Source: Sphingomonas crusticola (lineage in GTDB: Bacteria > Pseudomonadota > Alphaproteobacteria > Sphingomonadales > Sphingomonadaceae). From it: a stretch of DNA of 64,000 bases. The position numbers were made by a program, and so were the translations under genes. The stretch covers positions 2,626,501-2,690,500 of the forward strand of contig NZ_QTJP01000001.1 of assembly GCF_003391115.1 (NCBI RefSeq), written 5' to 3'. The notes below the pieces were generated by a model. That model made no database searches and had not been told where the DNA came from. It saw nothing but the letters and a program-made list of their open reading frames with translations. Of the stretch, positions 27,227 through 36,519 are shown one piece after another. The number at the start of each line of letters is the position of its first letter. Within the stretch, counting starts at the first letter, position 1.

Positions 27227-28618
27227 CTAGTGCCAATCCGGTGCCGCGTAGGACAGAACAACACCCGTAAAGACAATCTTGCCCTCACCCCGTGCTTGCT
27301 TACTCATCCTGAATTCGGCGGTCGCCTCGCGCGATCGGCTGTCGAACAGGATCGAGGCCTGGCCTTGCATGAGCATCTCGGGCGTTAGACGAAGCTCGGC
27401 GATCTTGTGCATGTCCACCGCCACGTCGAGCGTCACTCCGGCTGCGGTCAGACCCTGCGCCTCTGGCGAGGCTTCGAACAGGAAATCGACCCGGTAGCTA
27501 CCTTCCAGGATTGGGGCGTAGGGCCCCCAGAATAACCATTCCTGCTCTTCCGAAAGATCTATCTCGATGCGGAAGGGATCGGGCCGTGCCGCCGAGCTTT
27601 CGAATTCGCCGGCACTGTATGGACGGGTGCTGCCATTATCCAGGTTCCAGAACGGGCGGGCGATCTTTTCGATTACGATTTCGATTTCGAACTGCCCCTC
27701 CAGATCGTCACGGGTCGGACGGTCATAATTATAGCCGGCATCATGCTCGGCCAGTTCACGCACCCGATAGGCATTCACACCCAGCGATTCGCTGATTTCG
27801 CGCAGCAGGCTTTCCGGCGTGTAGAAGCGCTTGTGGTCGTTATTACCCTTCGAAGGTAGCGCCGCCCTGCGTTCGAAGAGATATTGGTGGGGCACGGCCA
27901 TGATCAGGTAGCCGCCAACCTTCAGGACCCGGTACCAGTCACGCAACACTTCCTGATAGGCAGCAATATGTTCGAAACAGTGGCTGCTGTAGATTGCGTC
28001 GAAGCTGCCGTCGGCGAACGGCAGGGTGATGCCGTCGTAACCGGGATAGCCGATATCGACCCCGATCGCCTGCGGAACGATCGGCACGCATCCGTCGATA
28101 TAGCCGCGATAGCCCACCTCCAGCACGGCTGCGCCTGAAAGATATTTGTCGAGAAAGCCGCTGGCGATCTTGTCGGCGTAGGTCTTGCGCGATTCGAAGC
28201 CGACCGGCCGGTTCGGATCCGGCGCCGGGAGATTGCGTGGTTGCTCGAGGTCGATCTCAAGCCCCACAATCTCCGCGCGCACATCGCCCGTCAGCCGTAC
28301 TTCCAGGCCGGAAACGGGTTCATCTATCTCGGCCGTCAGGTTGAGGATGCGATCTTCGTCAGTGAGATCTAGATCGCGCGCCGCGAATGTGCGGGCACCC
28401 AGATCGCTAACGATGTCCATTCTGGCCTCGCCACTGCACGGCCCAGCGAGCAGGATACGGGCAGTGAGGGTACCCGCCGGTACCGCGATATAAGGGCCGA
28501 AGAGTGCGCCTCCTACGGCTCTGATCTCGAGCCGATCCTCATGTCGTACGGCAATAGAGGAGTGCAAGGCGGCATTATTTCCGCCAAAGCGCCATTTCAG
28601 CATTCTGGATTGATCCAT
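27227..28618 (-). CDS. Class I SAM methyltransferase flanked by beta-rich domains
   Basis: A 463-aa protein. Residues ~155-265 form a Methyltransf_11-type domain: VLEVGYRGYIDG (SAM motif I), IGVDIGYPGYDG, FDAIYSSHCFEHI and VLKVGGYLIMAVPH. The N-terminal 140 and the C-terminal 130 residues look beta-sandwich-like, a pattern seen in enzymes that act on cell-surface glycans. Substrate unknown. It is a lone gene between traB-like and rplY, with no glycan cluster beside it. Confidence 0.72.
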   Translation of the reverse strand: MDQSRMLKWRFGGNNAALHSSIAVRHEDRLEIRAVGGALFGPYIAVPAGTLTARILLAGPCSGEARMDIVSDLGARTFAARDLDLTDEDRILNLTAEIDEPVSGLEVRLTGDVRAEIVGLEIDLEQPRNLPAPDPNRPVGFESRKTYADKIASGFLDKYLSGAAVLEVGYRGYIDGCVPIVPQAIGVDIGYPGYDGITLPFADGSFDAIYSSHCFEHIAAYQEVLRDWYRVLKVGGYLIMAVPHQYLFERRAALPSKGNNDHKRFYTPESLLREISESLGVNAYRVRELAEHDAGYNYDRPTRDDLEGQFEIEIVIEKIARPFWNLDNGSTRPYSAGEFESSAARPDPFRIEIDLSEEQEWLFWGPYAPILEGSYRVDFLFEASPEAQGLTAAGVTLDVAVDMHKIAELRLTPEMLMQGQASILFDSRSREATAEFRMSKQARGEGKIVFTGVVLSYAAPDWH

Positions 28619-28801
28619 GTTTGGGGCCGCGGCTTAGGATCGGCGCGATTGCGTGGCAAGACGATAGCGTGATGGATGGCTCCATTCCGGTCTATCTCGC
28701 CAAACTTGCCCAGCCGGGCCGCTTCCGCTACAGGCCGCCGCTTCCCGCCGGACATCCCTGGAGGCGGCGGGTCCATCAACTAGCGAAACTGGAGACATGA
28801 T

Positions 28802-29431
28802 ATGAGCGATCTGCTCACCCTGTCGGCCGAGACGCGCGAACGGGCAGGCAAGGGAGCCTCCCGTGCCATGCGTCGCGAAGGCCGCGTCCCCGCCGTAGTA
28901 TACGGCAACAAGCAGGAAGCCCTGGCGATCCATCTCGAAGAGAAGGCGCTCATCAAGGCGATGGCCAACGGCCACTTCATGAACACCGTCGTGATGATCG
29001 ACGGCGTCGGCGAAAATGTCCGGACCCTGCCCAAGGACGTCCAGTTTCACCCGGTCACCGACCGTCCGCTCCACGTCGATTTCCTGCGCATCAGCGAGCA
29101 CACCACCGTCCACGTCAACGTGCCGGTCGTGTTCGTCGACGAGGAAGCGGCACCCGGCATCAAGCGTGGCGGCGTGCTCAACGTGGTCCGCCACGAGCTC
29201 GAGCTGATCTGCGACGCGGCGGAAATTCCCGAGCAGATCGAAATCTCGCTCGCCGGGCTCGACGTCGGTGCCTCGATCCACATTTCTGCCGTGACTTTGC
29301 CGTCGGGATCGAAGTCGGCGATCGACGATCGCGATTTCACCATTGCCACGATCGTCGCTCCGTCCGCGCTCAAGTCGAGCGAAGGCGACGACGCCGAAAC
29401 CGAAGCCGCGGCGGAAACCCCCGAGGCTTAA
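28802..29431 (+). CDS. rplY: 50S ribosomal protein L25/general stress protein Ctc
   Basis: A 209-aa long-form L25 (TL5/CTC): the N-terminal 5S rRNA-binding domain ([20 protein letters not shown]) plus a C-terminal beta domain and an acidic Ala/Glu tail. It binds 5S rRNA in the large ribosomal subunit. ATG at 28802 follows GGAGACATG. The next gene on the strand is pth, the common rplY-pth order, here split by a repeat. Confidence 0.97.
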   Translation: MSDLLTLSAETRERAGKGASRAMRREGRVPAVVYGNKQEALAIHLEEKALIKAMANGHFMNTVVMIDGVGENVRTLPKDVQFHPVTDRPLHVDFLRISEHTTVHVNVPVVFVDEEAAPGIKRGGVLNVVRHELELICDAAEIPEQIEISLAGLDVGASIHISAVTLPSGSKSAIDDRDFTIATIVAPSALKSSEGDDAETEAAAETPEA

Positions 29432-29437
29432 TCGACC

Positions 29438-29535
29438 CGTTCGTGTCGAGCGGAGTCGAGACACCTGTCCGGGCGAAGTCGAGAATCTCACTTCGCTCGG
29501 CGGTGCGTTCCGACTTCGCTCGGTGCGGTCGGTCG
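29438..29535. repeat. Degenerate REP-like repeats between rplY and pth
   Basis: Repeated GTCGAG and ACTTCGCTCGG units in both orientations fill the space between the rplY stop and the pth start. They resemble the crtZ-end repeat class (TTCGTGTCGAG). No gene is visible here. Confidence 0.5.
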
Positions 29536-29550
29536 GTCTAAGACACTCGC

Positions 29551-30117
29551 ATGCAAATCTGGGTCGGTCTCGGCAATCCCGGCGCGGATTACGCGCTCAA
29601 CCGGCACAATGTCGGTTTCATGGCCGTGGATGCGATCGCCGAAGTCCATGGCTTCGAGCCGTGGAAGAAGGGCTTTCAGGGTTGGATATCGGCCGGCCGC
29701 ATCGGCATGCAGCGCATTCTCCTGCTCAAGCCCGCCACCTACATGAACGAAAGCGGCCGCGCGGTCGGTGAGGCTTTGCGCTTCTACAAGCTCGATCTGG
29801 CAGCGCTCACCGCCTTTCACGACGAGCTCGATCTCGATCCCTTTCGCGTCAAGGTGAAGGTGGGCGGCGGTTCCGCCGGCCATAACGGCCTGCGTTCGAT
29901 CGACGCGCATCTGGGACAGGATTATCGCCGCGTCCGCCTCGGTATTGGCCATCCCGGCCACAAGGACCGCGTTACAGGCTATGTGCTCGGCAATTACGCG
30001 AAGGCCGAACTCGACGACCTGACCGACATGCTCGGCGCAGTCGCCGCAGAAGCGCCGTTGCTTGCCGACGGCAACGATGCCCGCTTCATGAGCGAGATCG
30101 CACTCCGTCTCGCTTAG
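29551..30117 (+). CDS. pth: Peptidyl-tRNA hydrolase
   Basis: A 188-aa Pth that recycles tRNA from prematurely released peptidyl-tRNA. It contains VGLGNPGADYALNRHNVGFM with the catalytic His, LLKPATYMNESGRAV, and the FHDELDLDPFRVKVKVGGGS segment with the catalytic Asp, then AGHNGLRSID. Length is normal. It overlaps the convergent DUF4126 gene by four bases. Confidence 0.98.
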   Translation: MQIWVGLGNPGADYALNRHNVGFMAVDAIAEVHGFEPWKKGFQGWISAGRIGMQRILLLKPATYMNESGRAVGEALRFYKLDLAALTAFHDELDLDPFRVKVKVGGGSAGHNGLRSIDAHLGQDYRRVRLGIGHPGHKDRVTGYVLGNYAKAELDDLTDMLGAVAAEAPLLADGNDARFMSEIALRLA

Positions 30118-30572
30118 CCGCGCGCGCGCCTTGCATTGGCGATCGCATTGGCCGCAGCAAGGACGATCGCATCCTCCACAAAGCCGGTCGCCGTCTGCCC
30201 CCAGCGCCGCATCGCCCACTTGCGTGCGGCCAGCCCGGCATAAGACGAGCCGATCGCCGCGCCGATGCCCAGCGCCGCGCCCGCCAGCTGCCGCTTGGGC
30301 GGCGCGAGCGTCGCGCCGGCGAAACCGCTGGTGATTGCGCGCGCGAGCAGGCCCAGCAAGACTGTGCGATCCGGCGCGGACTTCATTTGATCGCCTGCCA
30401 TCTCCGCCGCCGCCATCACCACGCCGCCGGCGGCGGGAAGGGGGCGCGCCAGCAATCGCGCCTCGGCATTGTCGTGCGGCAAAGTGCCGCGGCGCGCGGC
30501 ACCGGCAAGCGCGGCGAGCGGCGTCATCGCGCGCTGGCCGGCTACCAGCCCCATCAGGATCGAACGTAGCAT
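30114..30572 (-). CDS. DUF4126-family membrane protein
   Basis: A 152-aa hydrophobic protein with N-terminal GLVAGQRAMTPLAALAGA and repeated Gly/Ala-rich helices, consistent with the DUF4126 family of small inner-membrane proteins of unknown role. It converges on pth with a 4-base overlap. Confidence 0.72.
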   Translation of the reverse strand: MLRSILMGLVAGQRAMTPLAALAGAARRGTLPHDNAEARLLARPLPAAGGVVMAAAEMAGDQMKSAPDRTVLLGLLARAITSGFAGATLAPPKRQLAGAALGIGAAIGSSYAGLAARKWAMRRWGQTATGFVEDAIVLAAANAIANARRARG

Positions 30573-30648
30573 AAGGGCTCCTGTCTCTTGGCCGCAACGA
30601 ACGGCCGAACGGCGCGAACGATCCGCTGCTCCGGTGGAGCGAACACCC

Positions 30649-30969
30649 TCATTGCTCGGGCGCAGGCGACCGCTTGGCGAAGCGCTGCGCGACGGCGGCC
30701 ATGCGCGGATTCAAGCAGGCGATCATGCCCTCAATCTTCGTCTCGGTTTGCGCGCAGGCTAGCGTCGCTTCGCAGATCGCTTGGTCCAGGCCATCGTCGC
30801 CGCTTGTCCGTCGCACCAGGCAGCGGGTCCCACCGGTCTTACGGTCGCGGCGGGTGACGACGCGAACGCGCTTCATCCGCTCCCCGACGACGACGACCTC
30901 GTCGGGCGGTGCCGTAACAGGTGCGGGAGCCGGTGCGGCAAGCACGGCGACCAGGATCAGCAACATCAT
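30649..30969 (-). CDS. Hypothetical small exported protein
   Basis: A 106-aa protein with a hydrophobic start (MMLLILVAVLAAPAPAP) that looks like a signal peptide, a VVVVGER stretch, and three or four cysteines in the mature part. Such short exported proteins of unknown function are frequent in sphingomonads. It is just downstream of the outer-membrane protein gene, 6 bases apart, so the two are likely cotranscribed. Confidence 0.6.
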   Translation of the reverse strand: MMLLILVAVLAAPAPAPVTAPPDEVVVVGERMKRVRVVTRRDRKTGGTRCLVRRTSGDDGLDQAICEATLACAQTETKIEGMIACLNPRMAAVAQRFAKRSPAPEQ

Positions 30970-30975
30970 GCCCCC

Positions 30976-31581
30976 TCAAAACTGGATCGGTATCCCAACC
31001 AGGATTTGGCTCATCGAATTGTCGAGATGGCGAAAGTCCAGCCGAATGCCCAGGCGCGTCGACAGGCGATATTCGGCGCCCGCACCGACAGTGAAGCTGC
31101 TGGCCCACGCCTGCGCGTTGGTCACTCCTGCGCTGTTATCGTCCCGATAGCGGTAGCCGCCATAGCCGAACGTCCCGTAGCCAAGCAGACGCTCCGTGAG
31201 CATATAGCCCAGACGTCCGGTTCCGCGCACGCCCCACTGGGGATGGCGCGCATATCTCGTTCCGCCCGAGAAGTGCGCTACCGGCGCGTCGCCTCCGATA
31301 CCCCAACCCACTTCGGCGCCGATCCGGACTCGCCGTCCCACTGGGAATTGGTACCCCGCGAATGCACCGCCTCCCACGCCCCATGCGCGATAGTAACGCC
31401 CGCGCTGAGCACCTGTCGCCAGATTGGTCTCCCTGAGATAGAAATGATGTTCGTGGGCGCCTAGCTCGGGGCCGGCATAGGCGCCGGTAAAGGCCACCGC
31501 TCGCCCGTTGGCGGCGAAACCAGGCGTTGCCGCGGCAGCGACCACAATTATGGCGCAAAAGCTTGCCGTTCTCGCGATCAC
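30976..31581 (-). CDS. Small outer-membrane beta-barrel protein
   Basis: A 201-aa protein starting at GTG 31581, chosen because GGGGAG lies 7-8 bases upstream; a longer frame reaches 31641 without a ribosome site. A signal peptide (ASFCAIIVVAAAATPGFA) precedes an OmpA/porin-like barrel with alternating strands and the C-terminal pattern LVGIPIQF. Probably an OmpW/Omp25-like barrel with unknown ligand. It is divergent from the DUF2975 gene. Confidence 0.75.
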   Translation of the reverse strand: MIARTASFCAIIVVAAAATPGFAANGRAVAFTGAYAGPELGAHEHHFYLRETNLATGAQRGRYYRAWGVGGGAFAGYQFPVGRRVRIGAEVGWGIGGDAPVAHFSGGTRYARHPQWGVRGTGRLGYMLTERLLGYGTFGYGGYRYRDDNSAGVTNAQAWASSFTVGAGAEYRLSTRLGIRLDFRHLDNSMSQILVGIPIQF

Positions 31582-31674
31582 CGCATTCTCCCCTGCTACC
31601 CCGCACGACGAGTCGCGTGCCTGGCCTAACGCGAGTAACATGACAAATTATTTCTGCAAAACAGAAAGAAACTT

Positions 31675-32307
31675 ATGTCTAACAGCTATTCTATCTCGGC
31701 TCGCCAGGCGCTGATTTGTCATATTGCAGCCGCTCTGTTTCTTGCCGCTTCCTTGATCCGGACGGTGTCGGTGGCAGTTCCGATCGTGCTCGGCGCGATG
31801 CCCGGGCTGGAAGTGAAGTGCAGCAATGCCGGCTGTGACGGGACAGCGCGGCCGGAAGTGTTGTTGCCGCAGGAAGAGCGGGCGGCCGTCCTTGCCGCGC
31901 CGGGCGCCATGGCGCGCTTTTCCGCTTATGTGCGGCGGCCGATGGTTCAGACCGGCCTCGCCGCGATAGACGTCGCGCAGGCCGCCCCCTTTATCTTGCT
32001 GATGCTGTCGGTAGCCGCCGCGATGTGGCGTTTGGGCAATCGCGGTACCGACGAGCTTGCGCGTGCTTTGCCCTGGCTGCGACGTGCGTCGTTCGCGGCG
32101 CTGGCCGCGGCGATCGTGCCGCCACTCGCCAACAGCCTGCGCGCCATGCTGCTGCTGCCCGCCACGCCGAGCGGACCGAGCTGGTATTTCGCGATCGACC
32201 TGGGGCCATTCGTGATGGGCCTGCTGCTCGCCTTCGCCGCCTTTATCGTCGGTTGGGCGCTCGCGGCCGGCAGCCGCGCCAGTCGCGATGTTGCCGAGTT
32301 CGTCTGA
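31675..32307 (+). CDS. DUF2975 membrane protein
   Basis: A 210-aa protein with four predicted membrane helices (about residues 11-32, 100-120, 138-160, 172-198) and an extracytoplasmic loop with a CSNAGC pair. This is the layout of DUF2975 (YoaS-like) proteins. Its stop overlaps the start of a tiny XRE regulator (TGATG), the standard partner of DUF2975 genes. Function unknown. Confidence 0.78.
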   Translation: MSNSYSISARQALICHIAAALFLAASLIRTVSVAVPIVLGAMPGLEVKCSNAGCDGTARPEVLLPQEERAAVLAAPGAMARFSAYVRRPMVQTGLAAIDVAQAAPFILLMLSVAAAMWRLGNRGTDELARALPWLRRASFAALAAAIVPPLANSLRAMLLLPATPSGPSWYFAIDLGPFVMGLLLAFAAFIVGWALAAGSRASRDVAEFV

Positions 32308-32543
32308 TGCCCGTGACGGTCAATCTGGATGTCATGCTTGCCCGCCGCAAGGTGCGGTCCAACGAGCTTGCGCGTGCGATCGGCATCACCGAATCCAATC
32401 TGTCGCTGCTGAAGTCGGGCAAGGTCCGCGGCATGCGCTTTTCCACCCTCGCGGCGATCTGCCGCTATCTGCAATGCGAGCCCGGCGACATCCTCGGGTA
32501 CGAGCCATCGGACGATGATCTTTCGCCCGACATGGAGGATTAA
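32307..32543 (+). CDS. Small XRE/YozG-like helix-turn-helix regulator
   Basis: A 78-aa single-domain repressor: LDVMLARRKVRSNELARAIG, then TESNLSLLKSGKVRGMRFST, then LAAICRYLQCEPGDILGYE, the compact Cro/C1-type fold of YozG regulators. The ATG shares a base with the DUF2975 stop, so it is co-translated with it and likely autoregulates the pair. Confidence 0.88.
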   Translation: MPVTVNLDVMLARRKVRSNELARAIGITESNLSLLKSGKVRGMRFSTLAAICRYLQCEPGDILGYEPSDDDLSPDMED

Positions 32544-32601
32544 GGCGAGGTGGCGGCCCGGCCACTTGAAGCCTGGCGCGAACCGGGCGAAGCATGCGCG
32601 C

Positions 32602-32988
32602 ATGAAGCTCAATCAGGTCATGGTCGGCAGCACGGACTATGCCGCATCGGTCGCATTCTATCGATCCTTGGGGCTGACCCAGATCGTCGAGGCGCCGCCG
32701 CGTTACGCCCGCTTCGAAACGCCCGCGGGTGAAACCTTGTCGATCCACGCCATGTCCGAGGTTCGGTCGAGCACGATCCTTTATTTCGAGGTCGACGATG
32801 TCGATGCCGCCATCGCGGGCCTGGCGGCAGGTGGCATAATCCCAATCGTGCCTCCAACCGACCAGCCGTGGCTGTGGCGCGAGGCGCGGCTCGCCGACCC
32901 TGACGGCAATGTGATCTGCCTCTATCACGCCGGCGACAATCGCCGTTTCCCACCCTGGCGGATGAGCGCAGGGGAGGGGCCGGCATGA
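32602..32988 (+). CDS. VOC-family (glyoxalase/dioxygenase-like) protein
   Basis: A 128-aa vicinal-oxygen-chelate fold protein with MVGSTDYAASVAFYRSLGL at the start and ADPDGNVICLYHAG near the end. Such proteins may be metal-dependent isomerases, dioxygenases or resistance proteins; no specific signature is present. Its stop overlaps the following ATG (ATGA at 32985-32988). Confidence 0.8.
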   Translation: MKLNQVMVGSTDYAASVAFYRSLGLTQIVEAPPRYARFETPAGETLSIHAMSEVRSSTILYFEVDDVDAAIAGLAAGGIIPIVPPTDQPWLWREARLADPDGNVICLYHAGDNRRFPPWRMSAGEGPA

Positions 32989-33584
32989 CCTCGCGCAGCC
33001 TGTTCGCGACCCGCTTCTACGAGGGCGCGCTCGCCGATCCAGCTCTGCTCGCCGAGCTGGACCATAGCTGCCGCACCCTGGCCGAAGACGATCGCGCCGG
33101 CCGTGCCTGGTCCAAAGCACACGGCTATCGCGGCTACACCTCCTACGCCTCGCTCAATGATCTGCCCCAGCGCGATCCGATCTTCGCCGATCTCGTGAAG
33201 ACGCTGAACCGCCACGTCGCAATATTTGCGCGCGACTGCGCCTTCGATCTCGCGCGCCCGCTCAGGCTCGACAGCCTATGGGTCAATGTCATGAAGCGCG
33301 GCGGCACTCATTCGGGGCATATCCACCCGCACAGCGCCGTCTCCGGCACGATCTACGTCACCGTTCCGCCCGGTTCCGGTGCGCTCAAACTCGAGGACCC
33401 GCGCCTGGCGATGTTGATGGCCGCGCCCCGCCGCCGTCCCGATGCTGCGCCCGATCTGCAGACCTTCGTCTATGCGGATCCCGCGCCGGGCTCGGTGTTT
33501 CTGTGGGAAAGCTGGTTGCGGCACGAAGTAATGCCGAGCGACGCGCGCGAAGACCGCATCTCGATCAGCTTCAACTACCGCTGA
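32985..33584 (+). CDS. TIGR02466-type putative 2-oxoglutarate-Fe(II) oxygenase
   Basis: A 199-aa protein with the iron-binding triad arrangement of 2OG-Fe(II) oxygenases: HIHPHSAVSGTIYVTVP (His) and a distal LRHEVMPSDAREDRISISFNYR (His and Arg). This matches the TIGR02466 family, whose substrate is not known. It is coupled to the VOC gene by a 4-base overlap and followed 24 bases later by an SDR gene. Confidence 0.82.
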   Translation: MTSRSLFATRFYEGALADPALLAELDHSCRTLAEDDRAGRAWSKAHGYRGYTSYASLNDLPQRDPIFADLVKTLNRHVAIFARDCAFDLARPLRLDSLWVNVMKRGGTHSGHIHPHSAVSGTIYVTVPPGSGALKLEDPRLAMLMAAPRRRPDAAPDLQTFVYADPAPGSVFLWESWLRHEVMPSDAREDRISISFNYR

Positions 33585-33608
33585 AACCAATCAACGCGGG
33601 GATTTGCC

Positions 33609-34373
33609 ATGACGCTCACACCTTCGCCCTCCTTCCGCCTCGACGGCAAGAAGGCGCTCGTTACCGGCGCCGGCCGGGGGATCGGCGCCGCCGCCGCCGC
33701 CGTTTTCGCCCAGGCCGGGGCCGCGGTTACTTTGTGTGCGCGCACGGCCGGCGAAGTGGAAGCGGGAGCCCGTGAAATTCGCGATGCAGGATATGTCGCG
33801 GACGCCTTCACGCTCGATGTCAACGACATCGCCGCCGTCCGCCGCGAGATTGCGGCGCGCGGCCCGTTCGACATCCTGCTCAACAATGCCGGCACCAACC
33901 GCATCCGTCCGATTACCGAGATCACCGAAGAGGATTACGACGCCGTCCTCGGCCTCAATCTCAAGGCGGCGTTGTTTGTGGCCCAGGCGGTCGCTCAAGG
34001 TTTGTTGGCGGCGGGCAAGCCCGGATCGATCATCAACGTCTCCTCGCAAATGGGCCTGGTCGGCGGCGGTGGCCGCTCGCTCTACAGCGCGTCCAAATTC
34101 GGGCTGGAGGGGCTGACCAAATGCATGGCGATCGATCTCGCCCCGCATGCCATCCGCGTCAACACGATCTGCCCGACCTTTATCGAGACCGAGCTCACCC
34201 GCCCGATCCTCGATACGCCCGGTACGCGCGAACATGTCCTCAGCCGGATCAAGTTCGGCCGCCTCGGCCGGATGGAGGAGTTGACCGGGTCGCTCCTGCT
34301 GCTGGCGTCCGACGCGTCGTCGCTGATGACCGGTAGCGCACTCGTGGTGGACGGCGGCTGGACCGCCGATTGA
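33609..34373 (+). CDS. SDR-family oxidoreductase
   Basis: A 254-aa classical short-chain dehydrogenase: cofactor motif VTGAGRGIGAAAAAVF, NNAG at about 93, catalytic Ser in INVSSQMGL, and YSASKFGLEG with the Tyr-Lys pair. The end (LTGSLLLLASDASSLMTGS) is like gluconate 5-dehydrogenase and FabG relatives. Substrate not determined. It is probably in one unit with the VOC and TIGR02466 genes. Confidence 0.92.
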   Translation: MTLTPSPSFRLDGKKALVTGAGRGIGAAAAAVFAQAGAAVTLCARTAGEVEAGAREIRDAGYVADAFTLDVNDIAAVRREIAARGPFDILLNNAGTNRIRPITEITEEDYDAVLGLNLKAALFVAQAVAQGLLAAGKPGSIINVSSQMGLVGGGGRSLYSASKFGLEGLTKCMAIDLAPHAIRVNTICPTFIETELTRPILDTPGTREHVLSRIKFGRLGRMEELTGSLLLLASDASSLMTGSALVVDGGWTAD

Positions 34374-34382
34374 GGCCGTCGG

Positions 34383-35213
34383 TCAGGGCGCGGGCAATTC
34401 ATCCGCGGCCAGCGCCGCGCAGGTGCTGGCAGTCAAGGCGTCCGCCGGGAAGGCGCAGTCGATACGCAGTTCGTCCAGCGTAACGTCAAATGGCGCGGCG
34501 AAGGTTGTGATCGTCTCGAAGAAGCGCAGCGTTCCGGCGGGGCTATGGAAATCGAGCGTGAGTACCGGCTTGATCTCTTGGTTGACCGGGCGAAAGCGCC
34601 ATTCCTGCGGGACGTCGGGATAACGCGATAGCTCTGCCAGCAGCTCTTGCCCGCGTGCGTCCCCGGGCGTTGCGGCGAGATGATCGTGCAGCCGCCGCAG
34701 GAACCCGCTCGCCACTTCGTGCCAGTTTGCAATTGCCGGCCTGAAATCGTCCGGATCGAATATTTGGTGCAGCAGATTGCGGTGCCCGCTTTCGCGCCCC
34801 TGCATGACGAACCGGTTGATGCGTACGGCGCTCTCGTTCGCGTCCAGCACGTCGAAATGGCGATTGAGCACGAATGCCGGATAGGGGTTCTGGTGGCGCA
34901 GGATCAGGCCGACCGCGTCGCGCATTCGCTCCAGCTCCGACGTCGTGAGCTCGCGCTCTTCATAAACCGGCGCATAGCCCGCCGCGAGGAGCAGCGCGTT
35001 GCGCTCGCGTAGGGAAATGGCCAGCGCATCGGCAAACCGCCCGACCGCTTCGCGCGAAGCGTTGGCCTTGCCGGTCTCGACGAAGCCGAGGTGCCGCGCC
35101 GACATGCCGCATTCCAGCGCCATATCGAGCTGGCTCATCCGGCGCGCACTACGCCATTCACGAAGCAGCATGCCAATCGGCGGGTAACGATCCTGTTCAC
35201 GCGGCGAGGTCAT
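34383..35213 (-). CDS. XRE regulator with MmyB-like ligand-binding domain
   Basis: A 276-aa protein with an N-terminal HTH (LLREWRSARRMSQLDMALEC and MSARHLGFVETGKANAS) and a C-terminal MmyB-type domain (LILRHQNPYPAFVLNRHFDVLDANES) known from Streptomyces MmyB-like regulators, which bind small, often fatty-acid-like ligands. It is convergent with the SDR gene and divergent from the gene at 35319, which may be a target. Confidence 0.9.
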   Translation of the reverse strand: MTSPREQDRYPPIGMLLREWRSARRMSQLDMALECGMSARHLGFVETGKANASREAVGRFADALAISLRERNALLLAAGYAPVYEERELTTSELERMRDAVGLILRHQNPYPAFVLNRHFDVLDANESAVRINRFVMQGRESGHRNLLHQIFDPDDFRPAIANWHEVASGFLRRLHDHLAATPGDARGQELLAELSRYPDVPQEWRFRPVNQEIKPVLTLDFHSPAGTLRFFETITTFAAPFDVTLDELRIDCAFPADALTASTCAALAADELPAP

Positions 35214-35318
35214 GGCTCGTTATCCCTCTGCTTAGCGCCCCTGCAACGACCTGCAAGGTAGTTGAACTCAGCCTGCGCGACTGTCAGCTCCTTCATCCCG
35301 CAACCGGAGCCGACATCG

Positions 35319-35861
35319 ATGAAATTGCCTCGCGCTTTGCTGGCTGGCTTGCTTGCCATCCTGTCCACCCTCCCGGCGCGGGCGGCGCCGTCCGCTGTTC
35401 CGCTCGACTCGCAGCATCTATTATTGACCGGCCTCAGCGGTCCATGGTCGGTCCGGCAAAGCTTCTGGGCGGCGCCTGGCGCCGCGCCAAAAGTCGACCA
35501 GGGCAAGGCGGAGTTCGCTATGGTGCTACGCCAGCAGCACCTCCGTCAGAAACTGCACATTGCCGATGGCACGGATTTCGAGGGCCTCGGCTATATCGGT
35601 TACGATACCGCCTCGGCCCGGTTCTTCACCATATGGATGGATGTCAATTTCCCTGGCATGGTCGTTGCCCATGGCGGTTACGATGCGGCGGCCAAGGCCT
35701 ATATCTTCCGCGGCACGATGGCGGCAGCCGGCGGCGGCGCGATTCCGGTGCGGGAGGTTATGAGGCTCACGGATCGTGATCACTTCACCTACGAATATTT
35801 CGAAACGCACGACGGCCGGGAAGCGCTGACTGTGCGGCTGGAATATACGCGCGTCGTTTGA
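35319..35861 (+). CDS. Exported DUF1579-like protein
   Basis: A 180-aa protein with a signal peptide (LLAGLLAILSTLPARAAP) and a beta-rich mature region (GPWSVRQSFW..., FEGLGYIGYDTASARFFTIW) resembling DUF1579 proteins of unknown function. The ATG at 35319 is preferred over one at 35262 because the signal peptide follows it directly. Confidence 0.68.
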   Translation: MKLPRALLAGLLAILSTLPARAAPSAVPLDSQHLLLTGLSGPWSVRQSFWAAPGAAPKVDQGKAEFAMVLRQQHLRQKLHIADGTDFEGLGYIGYDTASARFFTIWMDVNFPGMVVAHGGYDAAAKAYIFRGTMAAAGGGAIPVREVMRLTDRDHFTYEYFETHDGREALTVRLEYTRVV

Positions 35862-35914
35862 CGAAGGCGGTGGCGACGTTTGGATCGAGGTCAAGTCCCC
35901 GGTAGGGGAAGGCG

Positions 35915-36466
35915 ATGGCGCGACTGATCCTGTTCAATAAGCCCTATGGCGTGCTGTCCCAATTCACCGATGACGGTACGGGGACACCACGTGCGACGTT
36001 GAAAGATTATCTCGACTTGCCGGGCGTCTATCCCGCGGGGCGGCTGGATTTCGATAGTGAGGGGTTGCTGCTGCTCACCGATGACGGCCGGCTCCAGGCC
36101 CGCATCGCCGATCCCAAATTCAAGCTGCCCAAAACTTACCTTGTCCAGGTCGAGGGCGACGTGCCGGAAGCCAGCATCAGCCAATTGCGGCAAGGCATTG
36201 CGCTGAAGGACGGGCCGACCCGTCCGGCGGAGGCGGAGCGCATCGCCGATCCCATGCTCTGGCCCCGCAATCCGCCGATCCGCGTCCGCAAGAGCATCCC
36301 CGATTGTTGGCTCAGACTGACGATTAGCGAAGGCCGCAATCGTCAGGTTCGTCGGATGACCGCGGCAATCGGCTATCCGACATTGCGGCTGGTCCGCTGG
36401 CGGATCGGCGGCTGGGCGGTCGAGGGGCTGGCGCCGGGGGAATGGCGGATAATCGATGGAGCATAG
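35915..36466 (+). CDS. RluE/RsuA-family 23S rRNA pseudouridine synthase
   Basis: A 183-aa short pseudouridine synthase without an S4 domain: [13 protein letters not shown], the catalytic-Asp motif [18 protein letters not shown], and [17 protein letters not shown]. The S4-less short form matches RluE, which modifies U2457 of 23S rRNA. A good GGGGAAGG site precedes the ATG. Confidence 0.9.
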   Translation: MARLILFNKPYGVLSQFTDDGTGTPRATLKDYLDLPGVYPAGRLDFDSEGLLLLTDDGRLQARIADPKFKLPKTYLVQVEGDVPEASISQLRQGIALKDGPTRPAEAERIADPMLWPRNPPIRVRKSIPDCWLRLTISEGRNRQVRRMTAAIGYPTLRLVRWRIGGWAVEGLAPGEWRIIDGA

Positions 36467-36488
36467 TCACGCGCCGCTCGACGAAGAC

Positions 36489-36517
36489 TTGACATACAGG
36501 AACAAACCGTGTACGTA
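36489..36517 (+). promoter_or_regulatory. Candidate sigma-70 promoter of the structured RNA region
   Basis: A perfect -35 hexamer TTGACA (36489-36494) followed after 17 bases by a poor -10 (TACGTA, 36512-36517). The region overlaps an inverted repeat GTACGT-ATGAC-ACGTAC at 36511-36527, which may be an operator. Transcription would begin near 36524. Confidence 0.5.
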
Positions 36518-36519
36518 TG

